Assembly: GCF_035918235.1 (NCBI RefSeq) | Contig: NZ_CP109485.1 | Span: 310,001 to 374,000 of the forward strand | DNA: 64,000 bases | Reading direction: 5' to 3' | Source: Streptomyces sp. NBC_01445 | Lineage (GTDB): Bacteria; Actinomycetota; Actinomycetes; Streptomycetales; Streptomycetaceae | Part shown: positions 17,234 through 25,735 of the stretch, piece after piece | How the letters are laid out: each line of letters opens with the position of its first letter | Numbering within the stretch: position 1 is the stretch's first letter | Notes under the pieces: generated by a model | Told to the model about the DNA's origin: nothing | What the model saw: only the letters and a program-made list of their open reading frames with translations | Databases searched by the model: none | Position numbers and translations under genes: made by a program

Positions 17234-17444
17234 GATCTCTTTGCGAGCCTGGCGTATCGCGGCGTCCGCGTTCGCCAGAGTCCGCCTGTCCTTCGGCATT
17301 ATCTGCCACCACGCGTGCAGGCAGTTCCACATCGCGCGGGCGGCGTGCGCCTGCTCGTCGGTGAGGAGATTCTCGGCAGGGGACAGTCCCAGTCGGGCAC
17401 GGTGCCCGAACTGCCGCTTCTACAAACCGAGTTCACTCATGGCG
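17234..17444 (-). pseudogene. TnpB N-terminal relic of the IS605-type element
   Basis: After MSELGL and an in-frame TAG, the minus strand reads KRQFGHRARLGLSPAENLLT then DEQAHAARAMWNCLHAWWQI and ANADAAIRQARKEI, the N-terminal region of a Streptomyces TnpB (OrfB) where AARxxWNxLHxWW is typical. The RuvC domain is missing. Confidence 0.6.
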
Positions 17445-17474
17445 ATCAACCTACAGTTGGTCTGTGTCACCTCG

Positions 17475-17942
17475 ATGAAGCCGAACCCCGATGTCAGAGC
17501 CGGCGGCCACGTCGTCCACAGTCTGCACGTCCACTTGGTGTTCGTCACCAAATAGCGGCGCAAGGCGTTCACGGACAAAATGCTGAAGCGCTGCGAAGAG
17601 ATCATGCGGGAGGTGTGCACGGACTTCGAGGCCGAGCTGAAGCAGTTCAACGGCGAGGAGGACCACGGGCACCTGCTCGTGCACTACCCGCCCAAGGTTC
17701 AGCTCTCCAAGCTGGTCAACTCCCTCAAAGGCGTCTCCTCCAGGCGTCTGCGCCAGGAGTACGACGCGCACATCCGCCGCCACCTGTGGGGCGGCCACTT
17801 CTGGTCCGGCTCCTACTTCGCCGGAAGCTGCGGCGGTGCGCCCCTGACCGTCGTACGCCAATACATCGAGAACCAGAAACGCCCCGCAGGCCGAGGTGAA
17901 CAGCGCCGGCCCGTGCTCACCTGCGAGTCAGAGCAGTCCTGA
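17475..17942 (+). pseudogene. tnpA: IS200-type Y1 transposase TnpA with nonsense codon
   Basis: HVVHSLHVHLVFVTK is interrupted by TAG at 17553-17555, where relatives have Tyr (TAC), and resumes RRKAFTDKMLKRCEEIMREV. The rest is full length: DHGHLLVHYPPKVQLSKLVN, SLKGVSSRRLRQEYDAHIRR, HLWGGHFWSGSYFAGSCGG and the catalytic Tyr in VVRQYIENQ. The metal-binding HUH motif has become HGH. Both changes argue for inactivity. A downstream ATG at 17580 could give an N-truncated product. Confidence 0.75.
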
Positions 17943-17971
17943 GATGGCCTCACCCCCGGCGTAAACGCCGG

Positions 17972-18556
17972 AGCACTGGCCAAGATCAAAAGGTAGACCA
18001 GAACTCGACCGGGTACACCGGCGTCGACTGCGGCCGAGACGTCCCCTTTCCCTTCCCCTCCCCCGCAGCCCGCCCCACTGCCGCGGAATCCGGCGATCAC
18101 GTCCCCGGGCGCCCGCCGGGAGTGGGACACACCAGGGAAAGCTGACAACACGTCATGGCGTGTCTGGCGGTTCCGCGGACGCCGCGGAGTCGGTGAGATT
18201 CTGCGGGTCGGTGGTCACGGGCCCCGCCTCCGTGGTCATAGGACGGACAGGACGAGCCGACGGCCTCTCGGGACACCGCTCAGCAGCTTCTCCAGCCGCT
18301 CGGGTACCGGAGGCATCCATAGCCCCTTCCCCGATCCGTGCGGCGCCTCCCGGCGCGTGGACCGCCCGGGTCATCCCGGACGAGATCAGCGGGCAGCCAC
18401 CACGCACGCCGATGCCGGTCGGCACGGTGCCCGGTCACTTCTGTTTCATGCCCGTATCTGTTTACTTCACCGCACGATCCCCGTAGCATCCCGGGAAACA
18501 CGCAGCAGTGGACATGAAACGGATGTAAACCCACATCCGTCTTCAGGGATCCAAAC
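17972..18556. other. Intergenic region upstream of the HPr gene
   Basis: No convincing gene is seen. The last 120 bp are less GC-rich (for example TGCCCGTATCTGTTTACTTC near 18449) and probably hold the HPr promoter; a GGGGATCGTGCGG-like minus-strand motif and TGTAAACCC around 18526 may be promoter elements, not proven. Confidence 0.4.
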
Positions 18557-18601
18557 CAGCAGTCAGCAGTCAGCAGTCAGCAGTCAGCAGTCAGCAGTCA
18601 G
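18557..18601 (+). repeat. Heptamer tandem repeat (CAGCAGT)6 before the HPr gene
   Basis: Six perfect copies of CAGCAGT plus CAG run from 18557 to 18601 and end 3 bases before the GAGGA ribosome binding site of the downstream gene. Heptamer arrays can change length by slippage, here altering leader length and not the reading frame. Confidence 0.9.
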
Positions 18602-18616
18602 AAAGAGGATCAACTA

Positions 18617-18889
18617 ATGCCTCAGCGCACAGTCGTCATCGGTTCGCGTACCGGGCTGCACGCCCGCCCTGCTTCCGTCTTCGTCCGGGCCGCCTCGAAG
18701 CAGCCGGTCAAGGTGACGGTGGCCCGCGAGGGGCAGAGCCCGGTCGACGCACGCAGCCTTCTGTCCGTGCTCGCGCTCGCGGTCAAGCACGGCGACTCCG
18801 TGGTGCTCGCCGCCGAGGGCGACGGCGCGGATGCCGCGATCGACGAACTGGCCGCGCTCGTCGCCACGGACCTCGACGCCACGGAGTAG
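18617..18889 (+). CDS. HPr-family phosphocarrier protein
   Basis: The 90-residue product carries the HPr active site GLHARPASVFV with His15, the phosphate acceptor from enzyme I, and a Ser47 region ARSLLSVLALAVKHGDSV equivalent to the regulatory serine of HPr. It ends DELAALVATDLDATE. HPr passes phosphate to sugar EIIA domains at the membrane. No other PTS gene is nearby, so it may be a paralogue of the core ptsH with a regulatory role. AGAGGA lies eight bases before the ATG, directly after a heptamer repeat tract. Confidence 0.9.
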   Translation: MPQRTVVIGSRTGLHARPASVFVRAASKQPVKVTVAREGQSPVDARSLLSVLALAVKHGDSVVLAAEGDGADAAIDELAALVATDLDATE

Positions 18890-19043
18890 CGGTGACGTAA
18901 GCGACGGTTGGCATCCCCGCGAACAACCGACAAGGCGGCGGGCTCGGCGTCCACTCCATGAGCTGTGACGCGGGCCCGCCTTCCTGCGGGAGAAGCTCTG
19001 CCGCGATGGGTCCGGGCAGCGCGGAGCGCTGTCGATGCCCCCG

Positions 19044-19651
19044 TCAATCGCCGCTTGGCCACGCGACCAGTGCCAGCTCGGCCACTCGGGACACCTCGTC
19101 CGTATCGGCCCCGTCCCGTGCGCGCTGCGAAAATCCCTGCACGATCGTGGCGAAGTAGGACGCCAGAGCCGACGTATCGGTCCCGGCCGGCAGTTCCCCT
19201 TCCTCCTCGGCCCGGCCCAGCCGCTCCTCGATAGCAGCGAGACCAGCGTTGCGCACGTCGCGCAGGAACTTCGCGATCTCCTCGTCCTGCACGATGACGT
19301 TGGTGGCCGCGCTGATGGCCAGGCAGCCCGCCGGGTGGGACGGATCCGAGTAGACCACCGCCGCCTCGCGCAGGATCCGGGACACGGCCCCGCGAGCCGT
19401 CGACTCCTCGGCCAGCGCGCGCCCGGAAGGACCCCACCGGCGAGCGGCCGTACACGTCAACGGCCTCCGTGAAGAGCGCCTTCTTGTCGCCGAAGGCCGC
19501 GTACAGGCTGCCCGGACGGATACCCATGGCCTCCGTCAGCTCGCCCAGCGAGGTCGCCTCGAAGCCGCTCCCAGAACAGCCGGATGGCCGCCTCCAGTGC
19601 CGCGTCCCTGTCGAACGTGCGCTGAGGAGCGTTCCTGGCTCGAGTCGGCAC
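19044..19651 (-). pseudogene. TetR-family regulator with two frameshifts
   Basis: Three minus-strand frames assemble into one TetR: MPTRARNAPQRTFDRDAALE-AAIRLFWER, then GFEATSLGELTEAMGIRPGS-LYAAFGDKKALFTEAVDVYG, then RALAEESTARGAVSRILREA and HPAGCLAISAATN. The first frameshift is near 19565, the second near 19450. The DNA-binding domain is split, so the protein is inactive. It lies just downstream of the CMD-family gene, which it presumably once regulated. Confidence 0.75.
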
Positions 19652-19809
19652 AGTAGGTCGGGAATGAGCTGCTGTTCGTGGAGTGACAGCGGACCGGTCG
19701 CCGCGGCGAACACCGCATGTGTCCCTTTATCACCTGCGGATACCCGCCTGAGCCGTCGGGGTCCCCCACTCGTTCGGGTGGGGCTGCCGGGCCGGAGGGG
19801 AGGGTCGGG

Positions 19810-20298
19810 TCAGTCCCACTGCTCGTCGGCGAGGGAGGCTACCGGTGCGGGCTTGCCGATGACGGCCAGGGCTATGAAGAAGTTGATCTGGCCGATTGCG
19901 ATGGTCAAGGTGGCCAGGGCCTTCTCGGCGTAGTGTTTGGCCACTTCCGCGTACAGGTCGTCGGTGACCCGTTCCTGGCCATGCGGGGCAGGCTGGAGGG
20001 TGGCTTCCACCAGGGACAGCGCCGCGCGCTCGGCGTCGGTGAAGTAGGGGGCGTCCTGCCACGAGGAAACGGCCGTGATGCGCTCCTCGGACACCCCCGC
20101 CTTGCGCAGGAATCCGGTGTTCAGGATGGTCAGGTACGTGTTACCGACGATCTGTCCGGCCCGCAGATGTACCAGGCTCATCGTGGTGCGCGGCACCGAT
20201 CGGTTGCCCGTGGCACGGAACAGGGCGGCGGTGATGTCGTTCAGCTCGGGAACGAACTCGGTCGGGTTCGGCATCCGGGAGATCGGGGTGCTGGTCAC
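19810..20298 (-). CDS. Carboxymuconolactone decarboxylase/AhpD-fold protein lacking the usual cysteines
   Basis: The 162-residue product has the CMD helical fold pattern: PELNDITAALFRATGNRSVP, MSLVHLRAGQIVGNTYLTIL, then FTDAERAALSLVEATLQ and LTIAIGQINFFIALAVIG. In AhpD-type members the helix after LRxxQ carries C-x2-C-x3-H for peroxidase chemistry; here the matching residues are VGNTYLTILN, without cysteine or histidine. It may therefore bind a ligand or use another chemistry. A TetR relic lies immediately downstream. Confidence 0.78.
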   Translation of the reverse strand: MTSTPISRMPNPTEFVPELNDITAALFRATGNRSVPRTTMSLVHLRAGQIVGNTYLTILNTGFLRKAGVSEERITAVSSWQDAPYFTDAERAALSLVEATLQPAPHGQERVTDDLYAEVAKHYAEKALATLTIAIGQINFFIALAVIGKPAPVASLADEQWD

Positions 20299-20870
20299 GA
20301 CTGGACTCCTTCATATCGGCCTGTTTGGCGTTCTCACGGCACTGACGGACCAACTCACCTCGATGTGACCGGAGTCCGGAAAATTTCCTCCCGATGCGTT
20401 CCGTCCCTGAGCCCTCCCCGGTGTCTCGCCTCGCGCACCCAGAACTTGGTGGCGATACGAGAGCAGAGCCCTGATCCCCGTTCGGTGCGCCCTCGCAGTA
20501 TCTTCGCGGCCCCAGATCAACTGAGATTCGGCTCGGCTGCGCGTCTCCCCTGACCTGGTCTCCACAGGTCAGGGGCATGGCATGGGACCAGATCCGTTTT
20601 GACCTGCATCCGGCGGGTCGGAGCCCGGCCTGTCAAGGACGAGTCGTGACCACGCCGACCAGCCTTGCCGCCGTCGTGCAGGCAGGAGACGTGATCGGCT
20701 ACGAGGGTCAGTGGCGCAAGGCGCAGGCAATCAAGACGGTGGTGTTGCGAGCTGCTGCTCGCTTCCCCACCTGCCCGCATAGATCGTCCCGGGATCCGGC
20801 GGGACTGCGAAGCGCACGAGACCTCGCCCCGGCCTCCCAGGCCCTGCGGGCATACGAGAGCTGCCCGGTG

Positions 20871-21006
20871 ATGTCTCCGGGGGACAAGTGGGTCAATCAC
20901 GACCTGAACGACTTGTACTTTCTCGCCTGCGCTGCGGGATACGCCGACTATGTCGTCGCGGAGAAGAAGACGGGCCACCTCCTCCAGAACGCCAACAGGG
21001 CACTGA
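20871..21006 (+). pseudogene. 3'-truncated hypothetical gene at TnpB element junction
   Basis: MSPGDKWVNHDLNDLYFLAC then AAGYADYVVAEKKTGHLLQN looks like the last helices of a PIN-like or hypothetical protein found in Streptomyces. The frame is cut at 21006 by the end of TnpB element 1. The upstream part (20577-20870) is open but has poor coding character. Confidence 0.4.
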
Positions 21007-22505
21007 GTCAACTACCCGGTCGTGAAACGACCGGGCTTGCTGCTCGAGTCATCACTGGCTGTGATGGGTTCGGCTGCGTCCAGGACTCACGCGATGAGGG
21101 TGAGTTCAGGGGCCGTTGACTGAGCCCCGCAGACCCACACCATCCAGCCGCGTTGGCGGATGTTGTGGGACGCGTTGTGGTCCGCGTGCTCAACGAAGCC
21201 GCAGACCCGGCACGAGAAAACAGCCTGGGCAGGCCGGTTTCCGCGTTCGATGTGATGACACTGCGAGCATTCCTGGCTGGTGTACGCAGGATTGACATGC
21301 ACGACCGGCACCCCGGCCCGCTTCGCCTTGTAGACGATGAACGAGCCGAGCTGGGCAAAGGGCCAGGAGTGGAGCGTGGTGCGTTGGGGCTTTCTCAGCC
21401 GTACCCGCTCGCGGATGCCCGTGAGTGTCTCCAGGGCGATCCCGCGACCGGTGCGTTCAGCCTCCGCCACGATCCGCTTCGAAATCTTGTGGTTGATGTC
21501 CTTGTTCCGCCGGGCTTCCCTGCCCGCGTACCTCTTCGCCCGCCGCTTGGCGGACTTGGTCTGCTTCTTCTGCAGCTTGGACCGCAGGTCGCGGTCCTGT
21601 TCCCGCTTGCGGCGGACGCGGCGACCGCAGTGTCGCGCCCCGTCGGAGGTGACCGCGATGTTCACGATCCCCAGATCCACCCCGACAAAGCCGACCGGGT
21701 GAGTGTTCGCCGTCGCTTCGTCGATGTCGCAGGTGGCGATCAAGAACCACTTCCCGCCCTGACACACCAGGTCGGACTCACCCCTGCGGTGCGCGGCCAG
21801 GACTTCCAGCTGCTCGGCCTGTCCGGTGAACGCCACGTTCTTCAGCCGTCCGGCCGTGCTCCAGATCGATACCGTGCGTGCCTGGTGCTGCCAGGACAGC
21901 ATCCGGTCGTCGTAAGGCTGCGCAGCCTCGGGCCGGAAGACCACCGGCTTGTCCGAGGCCCGGGCATGACGCCTGGAACCGGGCCGCCCGTACCGGCCGT
22001 TACGCAGGTTCGCCTTCAAGGTGGTGTAGGCGTCGCAGGTCTTCTTGATGGCGTGCTGGGCGGCCTGCGCGCCCAGCCTCCACCGCTCCCGGATCTCGGC
22101 ATAGGTGTGCTTGCGCAACTCCAGCGGACGTCGCGCGTTTTCCTCGAAAGCAACCCCGGCCGCCCAGGTCGCCGCTTGATTGCAAGCATGCAGGGTCGCC
22201 TCAAGTGCCGCCGCCTGTACGGGCGTCGGCAGCAGCTTCACCCGCACCACCAGCTTCACGATCAGCGAACCTATACACCTGGACGAAGACCCACCACACG
22301 TTCGCCCCGCCTCACCCGAACGAGCGATACCCGCTCCGGCCCTGCCCGCGCACACCGCCGTGGCCCGGCTCCGCCGGAACGCCCCGGGCCGCTCCGCGGC
22401 CGTCATGGCCTGCGGCACATCACGGCGACGCTCCGCGTCGCACCCCGTGGATGCGATTCCTCCCGGGCGCGAACGCCCGGGGTTCCTCGCAAGAATCCGC
22501 TGAAC
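21007..22505 (-). mobile_element. TnpB element copy 1 (IS605-type, tnpB only)
   Basis: Comparison with the related element at 39308-42603 defines the ends: both begin GTTCAGCGGATTCTTGCG and both end in the hairpin CCCGGTCGT-GAA-ACGACCGGG followed by TAGTTGAC. The left-end hairpin CCCGGGCG-TTCG-CGCCCGGG (22462-22481, read on minus) is intact. There is no tnpA, so mobility would need a transposase in trans. The element interrupts the gene scrap at 20871-21006. Confidence 0.82.
21087..22259 (-). CDS. tnpB: TnpB RNA-guided nuclease (IS605 OrfB family)
   Basis: From GTG 22259 the product is 390 residues. It has the TnpB N-terminal domain (VKLVVRVKLLPTPVQAAALE, NQAATWAAGVAFEENAR), then a RuvC domain with all three acidic residues visible: Asp in FVGVDLGIVNIAVTSDG, Glu in GRGIALETLTGIRERV, and Asp in FVEHADHNASHNIRQRG. 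The zinc ribbon CSQCHHIERGN ... CRVCG is intact. TnpB proteins cleave DNA next to a transposon-specific motif using an RNA made from the element's right end. The guide segment for this copy would lie in flanking DNA just left of 21007. Confidence 0.9.
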   Translation of the reverse strand: MKLVVRVKLLPTPVQAAALEATLHACNQAATWAAGVAFEENARRPLELRKHTYAEIRERWRLGAQAAQHAIKKTCDAYTTLKANLRNGRYGRPGSRRHARASDKPVVFRPEAAQPYDDRMLSWQHQARTVSIWSTAGRLKNVAFTGQAEQLEVLAAHRRGESDLVCQGGKWFLIATCDIDEATANTHPVGFVGVDLGIVNIAVTSDGARHCGRRVRRKREQDRDLRSKLQKKQTKSAKRRAKRYAGREARRNKDINHKISKRIVAEAERTGRGIALETLTGIRERVRLRKPQRTTLHSWPFAQLGSFIVYKAKRAGVPVVHVNPAYTSQECSQCHHIERGNRPAQAVFSCRVCGFVEHADHNASHNIRQRGWMVWVCGAQSTAPELTLIA

Positions 22506-22754
22506 TAGCGCGTCTTCGGGCTCCGTTGGCTCTGCCGACCGGCCTGCGGCAAGGGCCGACGTCGGCAAGGACGCTCTACGGACACGTGAGATTGAGCGGT
22601 GCGACTCTCTCGGCAACCGGCTCCAGATTGGCGCTCGGCGCCGCAAGCATGCCAGTCATTGGCTCAGGGCGCGTAGCCGCGCAGGAGGACTGCGAACGTC
22701 TCGTCCGAGCCCTCCTCCATCGTGTCGGCGGGGAGAGCGCCGCTCCGAGCTAGC

Positions 22755-23378
22755 TCAGGCGGGAAGTTCGGTGATGCTGAGGGCGAAGTCCAAGTTCCCC
22801 ACGCCGTGGTTGGCGAGGCCCACCGTGACCACGCCCGCTCCTTCCAGCCAGTGCGCCATTGTGAGGCCGCCGACGTCCAGCGGGCGCAGCCCGAGGCTTT
22901 CGATGAACGCTTCCACACTTGCCTTGGCCTGCGCATTGTCGCCGGCGATGAAGACGTCGGGCCGGCCCTTCTCCAGGACGTGGCGGAAGATGGTGTTGAA
23001 CGCCTTCACCACGCTGGCGCTGGCCGGGGCCGCTTTGGCGGCTTCCTGCGCGATCGAGGTCTCCTCGCGGTGGGCTAGCCCGTCGAAGGTGGAGTTGAAG
23101 GGGTTGCTGATGTCGACGATGACCTTGCCCGCGAGAGCGTCTCCGTACTGGGCGATGGCCGGCACGACGCCGTCGTACAGCAGGGCCACGATGACGATGT
23201 CCCCGGCCGGGGCGGTGCCCCATTCTCCCGTGGTGGCGCCGCCGCCGAGAGCCTTGGCCAGGTCAGTGGCCTTGGAGTGATCGCGGCCCATGACTTCGAC
23301 GGTGTTGCCGCCCGCTATCGCCCGCGTTCCGATGGTGCGGGCCATGTTCCCGGTGCCGATGATGCTGATGTTGCTCAT
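22755..23378 (-). CDS. NADP-dependent reductase, F420-NADP oxidoreductase family
   Basis: The 207-residue product begins MSNISIIGTGNMARTIGTRA, a Rossmann GxGxM motif as in F420H2:NADP oxidoreductase and ProC-like proteins, with the NADP 2'-phosphate region MGRDHSK. Further family features are GDIVIVALLYDGVVPAIAQY, KVIVDISNPFN and VVKAFNTIFRHVL. It is about 30 bp downstream of the SDR gene in the same direction. The electron partner (F420 or other) cannot be settled from sequence; in such short forms it is often simply annotated NAD(P)-binding. Confidence 0.85.
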   Translation of the reverse strand: MSNISIIGTGNMARTIGTRAIAGGNTVEVMGRDHSKATDLAKALGGGATTGEWGTAPAGDIVIVALLYDGVVPAIAQYGDALAGKVIVDISNPFNSTFDGLAHREETSIAQEAAKAAPASASVVKAFNTIFRHVLEKGRPDVFIAGDNAQAKASVEAFIESLGLRPLDVGGLTMAHWLEGAGVVTVGLANHGVGNLDFALSITELPA

Positions 23379-23410
23379 GAGGTGTCCTGCCCTGGTTGTG
23401 GTTGTTCGGT

Positions 23411-24151
23411 TTAGATGGCAGTGGTGCCGCCGTCGGCGACGAGTTCCATGCCGTTGACGTAGCTGGAGTCGTCGGATGCGAGGAAGAGGGCGGCGGTGGC
23501 AATTTCGTCGGGGCGGCCCATCTGGCCGCGGGGTATGAGGGACTCGAACTGGCGCTTGGTGGCCTCGTCGAAGAGTTCTTCCTGCTTGGCTGTGGCGACC
23601 TGGCCGGGGGTCAGGACGTTGACGCGGATGCGGCGGTCCTTGAGCTCGTTGAGCCAGACGCGGGCCCAGGCCTGCTGGACGGCCTTGCTGCCGGCGTAGA
23701 CGCTCCAGCCGGGGAACGCGCCGAGGGAGGCGTTGGAGCCGGTCATGAGGATGGAGCCGCCGTCGTTGAAGAGCGGGAGGGCCTTTTGGACGGTGAACAG
23801 GGTGCCGCGGGCGTTGAGGTAGAACGCGGCGTCGAAGTGGGCCTCGGTGATCTCGCCGAGCGGGGCGGGCTCGCCCCCGCCTGCGCTGGCCCACAGCACG
23901 TCGAGGCTTCCCTTCTCCCGCTTGACGGTGTCGTACAGGCGGTCCAGGTCGTCCAGGTCGGCGGCGTCGCCCTGGACGCCGGTGACGTTGCGGCCGATCT
24001 GCTTCACGGCCTCGTCCAGGGTGTCCTGGCGGCGGCCGGTGATGAAGACGTGCGCTCCCTCGTCGACGAACAGCTTCGCGCCTGCCAGCGCCATGCCGGT
24101 GGTGCCGCCGGTGATGACCGCGACCTTGCCGTCGAGCTTTCCCATAGTCAT
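23411..24151 (-). CDS. Short-chain dehydrogenase/reductase
   Basis: The 246-residue product is a classical SDR: nucleotide motif TGGTTGMALAGAK (residues 15-27), DAADLDDLDRL, NAG-equivalent WASAGGG, catalytic SNASLGAFPGWSVYAGSKAV containing Ser, Tyr and Lys, and PGQVATA. The C-terminus ends VNGMELVADGGTTAI, typical of the family. The GITGRRQ segment suggests NADP preference. It is divergent from a TetR gene and followed by the Rossmann reductase gene, which makes a small reductase operon under TetR control. Confidence 0.93.
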   Translation of the reverse strand: MTMGKLDGKVAVITGGTTGMALAGAKLFVDEGAHVFITGRRQDTLDEAVKQIGRNVTGVQGDAADLDDLDRLYDTVKREKGSLDVLWASAGGGEPAPLGEITEAHFDAAFYLNARGTLFTVQKALPLFNDGGSILMTGSNASLGAFPGWSVYAGSKAVQQAWARVWLNELKDRRIRVNVLTPGQVATAKQEELFDEATKRQFESLIPRGQMGRPDEIATAALFLASDDSSYVNGMELVADGGTTAI

Positions 24152-24186
24152 TCCCTTGGGTCGGTGGTGCCGTGTGTACCTGGGGC

Positions 24187-24264
24187 GACGGTGTTAAGTA
24201 CACCGTCCTGTGTGCTTACGGTACGGGGCGGGTGGCCGGGGCGCAAACTATGTACACCGGTCGT
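24187..24264. promoter_or_regulatory. Operator region between SDR and TetR genes
   Basis: GACGGTGT-TAAGT-ACACCGTC (24187-24207) is a perfect 8-bp dyad. The half-site GTACACCG recurs at 24253-24260. The two sites lie between divergent starts, as expected for a TetR dimer regulating both directions. Confidence 0.65.
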
Positions 24265-24289
24265 TACCTAGCTGCGGTACGATGGAGCC

Positions 24290-24901
24290 ATGACGGAGTT
24301 GGAGAAGGGCCCCACGGGCCGCCGCCGCGGCCGGGGCGCTCGCGAGCGCATCCTCAGCGCGTCCCAGCAGCTGTTCCGCGAGCAGGGCATCAACGGCACG
24401 GGCATGGACCAGCTCTGCGCGGTGGCCGAGGTGTCCAAGCGCACGGCCTACCAGCACTTCACCAGCAAGGACGAACTCGTCGCCGAGTACCTGCGCCGGT
24501 TCGACCCCTCCGTTCTGTCCGGCGTGTTCGACCGCACCGACCTCACGCCCCGCGAACGGCTCCTCGCCGCCTTCGACATCCCCCCCACCACCCCCCTGTG
24601 CCCCTACATCGGCGCCGCCGTCGAACTCCACGACCCCCAGCACCCCGCATCCCAGTACGCGCGCGACTACAAGAAGGCCGTCGCCGCGCGGCTCGCCGAC
24701 ACCGCCCGCGAAGCCGGCGCCGTCGACCCTGAACGGCTCGGCGAGCAGCTCGCGTTGCTCATCGACGGCGCCGCGGCCCGCACCCGGGTCCTCAACGCCG
24801 ACGCCTTCCCCACCGCCGCCGCCATCGCCGCCGTCCTCATCGACAACGCCATCCCCGCCACAGTCAGCGATGACCGGCGACGGCAGGAAGTGTCGAGTTG
24901 A
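24290..24901 (+). CDS. TetR-family transcriptional regulator
   Basis: The 203-residue product has a TetR domain (residues 15-63: RGARERILSASQQLFREQGI, NGTGMDQLCAVAEVSKRTAY, QHFTSKDELVAEYLRRFD). The ligand-binding part includes TTPLCPYIGAAVELHDPQHP, reminiscent of regulators of SDR/reductase genes. The start ATG is preceded by GATGGAGCC. It is divergent from the SDR-reductase operon across a perfect dyad containing ACACCGTC, so it probably represses that operon. Confidence 0.92.
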   Translation: MTELEKGPTGRRRGRGARERILSASQQLFREQGINGTGMDQLCAVAEVSKRTAYQHFTSKDELVAEYLRRFDPSVLSGVFDRTDLTPRERLLAAFDIPPTTPLCPYIGAAVELHDPQHPASQYARDYKKAVAARLADTAREAGAVDPERLGEQLALLIDGAAARTRVLNADAFPTAAAIAAVLIDNAIPATVSDDRRRQEVSS

Positions 24902-24947
24902 CGTGGCACCTCGCGGCCGGTCTGGGCGCGTGGGCATAGGGAGAACG

Positions 24948-25164
24948 GTGAAGTCGAGTTACTCCCTGCCGGACGATGTGCATGAGCTTGCCCTGCGCGC
25001 GCGTTGGCGCGTCCTGGAGCGGGATCTTGAAGCCCTTGTCTCCGTGATCAGGACAGAGGCTGAGGGTGCCGAGCCCGCAGGCGGGGGCCGGTTGGCGCGA
25101 CGGGGTGGAGTGGGCACTGCGTTTCATCCAGGAGCAGCGCCGTGAACGGCTGATGGGGCGCTGA
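24948..25164 (+). pseudogene. Hypothetical gene with probable frameshift
   Basis: From a GTG with GGGAG upstream, one frame reads VKSSYSLPDDVHELALRARW and VLERDLEALVSVIRTEAEGA; the next frame continues GWRDGVEWALRFIQEQRRER-LMGR and stops. The two halves read as one small protein broken by a frameshift near 25075. The family is not recognised. Confidence 0.4.
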
Positions 25165-25240
25165 ACGCCTTCACCCAGTGCATGCCGAGGCACGACGCAG
25201 CCACCGAGTCCACCTCGCCCGTTCGGCCCGGACAGATCAC

Positions 25241-25385
25241 TCAGCGCCGTGCGTCGCCGGACGCCAGGAGGCTGGTCAGCTCCGAGACCGCCTCAGGGGA
25301 GGGCTTGAAGTAGCGGCGGACGTTCTCCGGCGCCGTGTGCCTCGACTTCGCCCGCCGGTCGGCGAGCCGCACCGACCCTGGGGCG
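25241..25385 (-). pseudogene. Tyrosine recombinase C-terminal scrap
   Basis: The minus strand ends [20 protein letters not shown] then [20 protein letters not shown] and a stop. KxENVRRYFxPSxEAxxEVTxLL is a familiar tail of Streptomyces integrases or recombinases. The catalytic domain is absent. Confidence 0.4.
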
Positions 25386-25534
25386 TTCACGAGAGGGGCT
25401 GATCAGCAGCGATTCGACTCTTCAAAGATCATTCCCCGTCTGGCCAGTGATCGTTCCCCGCCGGAGAGCGCGATGAGCTGCGGTGGGGATCCCAGCGCGA
25501 GGGTCATGTCGGACCCTGGCAATAGCGTGGCCAC

Positions 25535-25663
25535 ATGCCCCTTGACGACGATCTAGCCGCCCGAATGGCGGAGCCGGACTTCTGGCCCCTGTATCTCTTC
25601 GACGACCAGCCGGCCGGGTTGCGTGTCCAAGACGCCGTCCGGTGCGCGAAAGTCTCGCCGTGA
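25535..25663 (+). CDS. Short ORF of unknown function (42 codons)
   Basis: MPLDDDLAARMAEPDFWPLY then LFDDQPAGLRVQDAVRCAKV has strong coding character and acidic composition. It could be the 5' end of a longer gene lost by deletion. No binding site is obvious. Confidence 0.35.
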   Translation: MPLDDDLAARMAEPDFWPLYLFDDQPAGLRVQDAVRCAKVSP

Positions 25664-25735
25664 TGCCGGAAAGCGGCCCACCGCCGGATGTCACCACCCG
25701 GCGGGGGCCGCTCTGTCGTACAGGTGCTCAGCGCC

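Larger units (their letters stand above)
17230..17971. mobile_element. Degenerate IS200/IS605-type element (divergent tnpA and tnpB relic)
   Basis: A Y1 transposase gene with a nonsense codon lies divergent from a 5' scrap of tnpB. The right side ends in a subterminal hairpin, CCGGCG-TAAA-CGCCGG (17956-17971), the kind of structure TnpA recognises. The left side is truncated inside tnpB next to the glutaminase gene. Confidence 0.7.

Noticed and set aside
18153..18486. Overlapping short frames on both strands before the HPr gene
   Set aside because: Neither has a ribosome site, domain or consistent codon bias; treated as intergenic.
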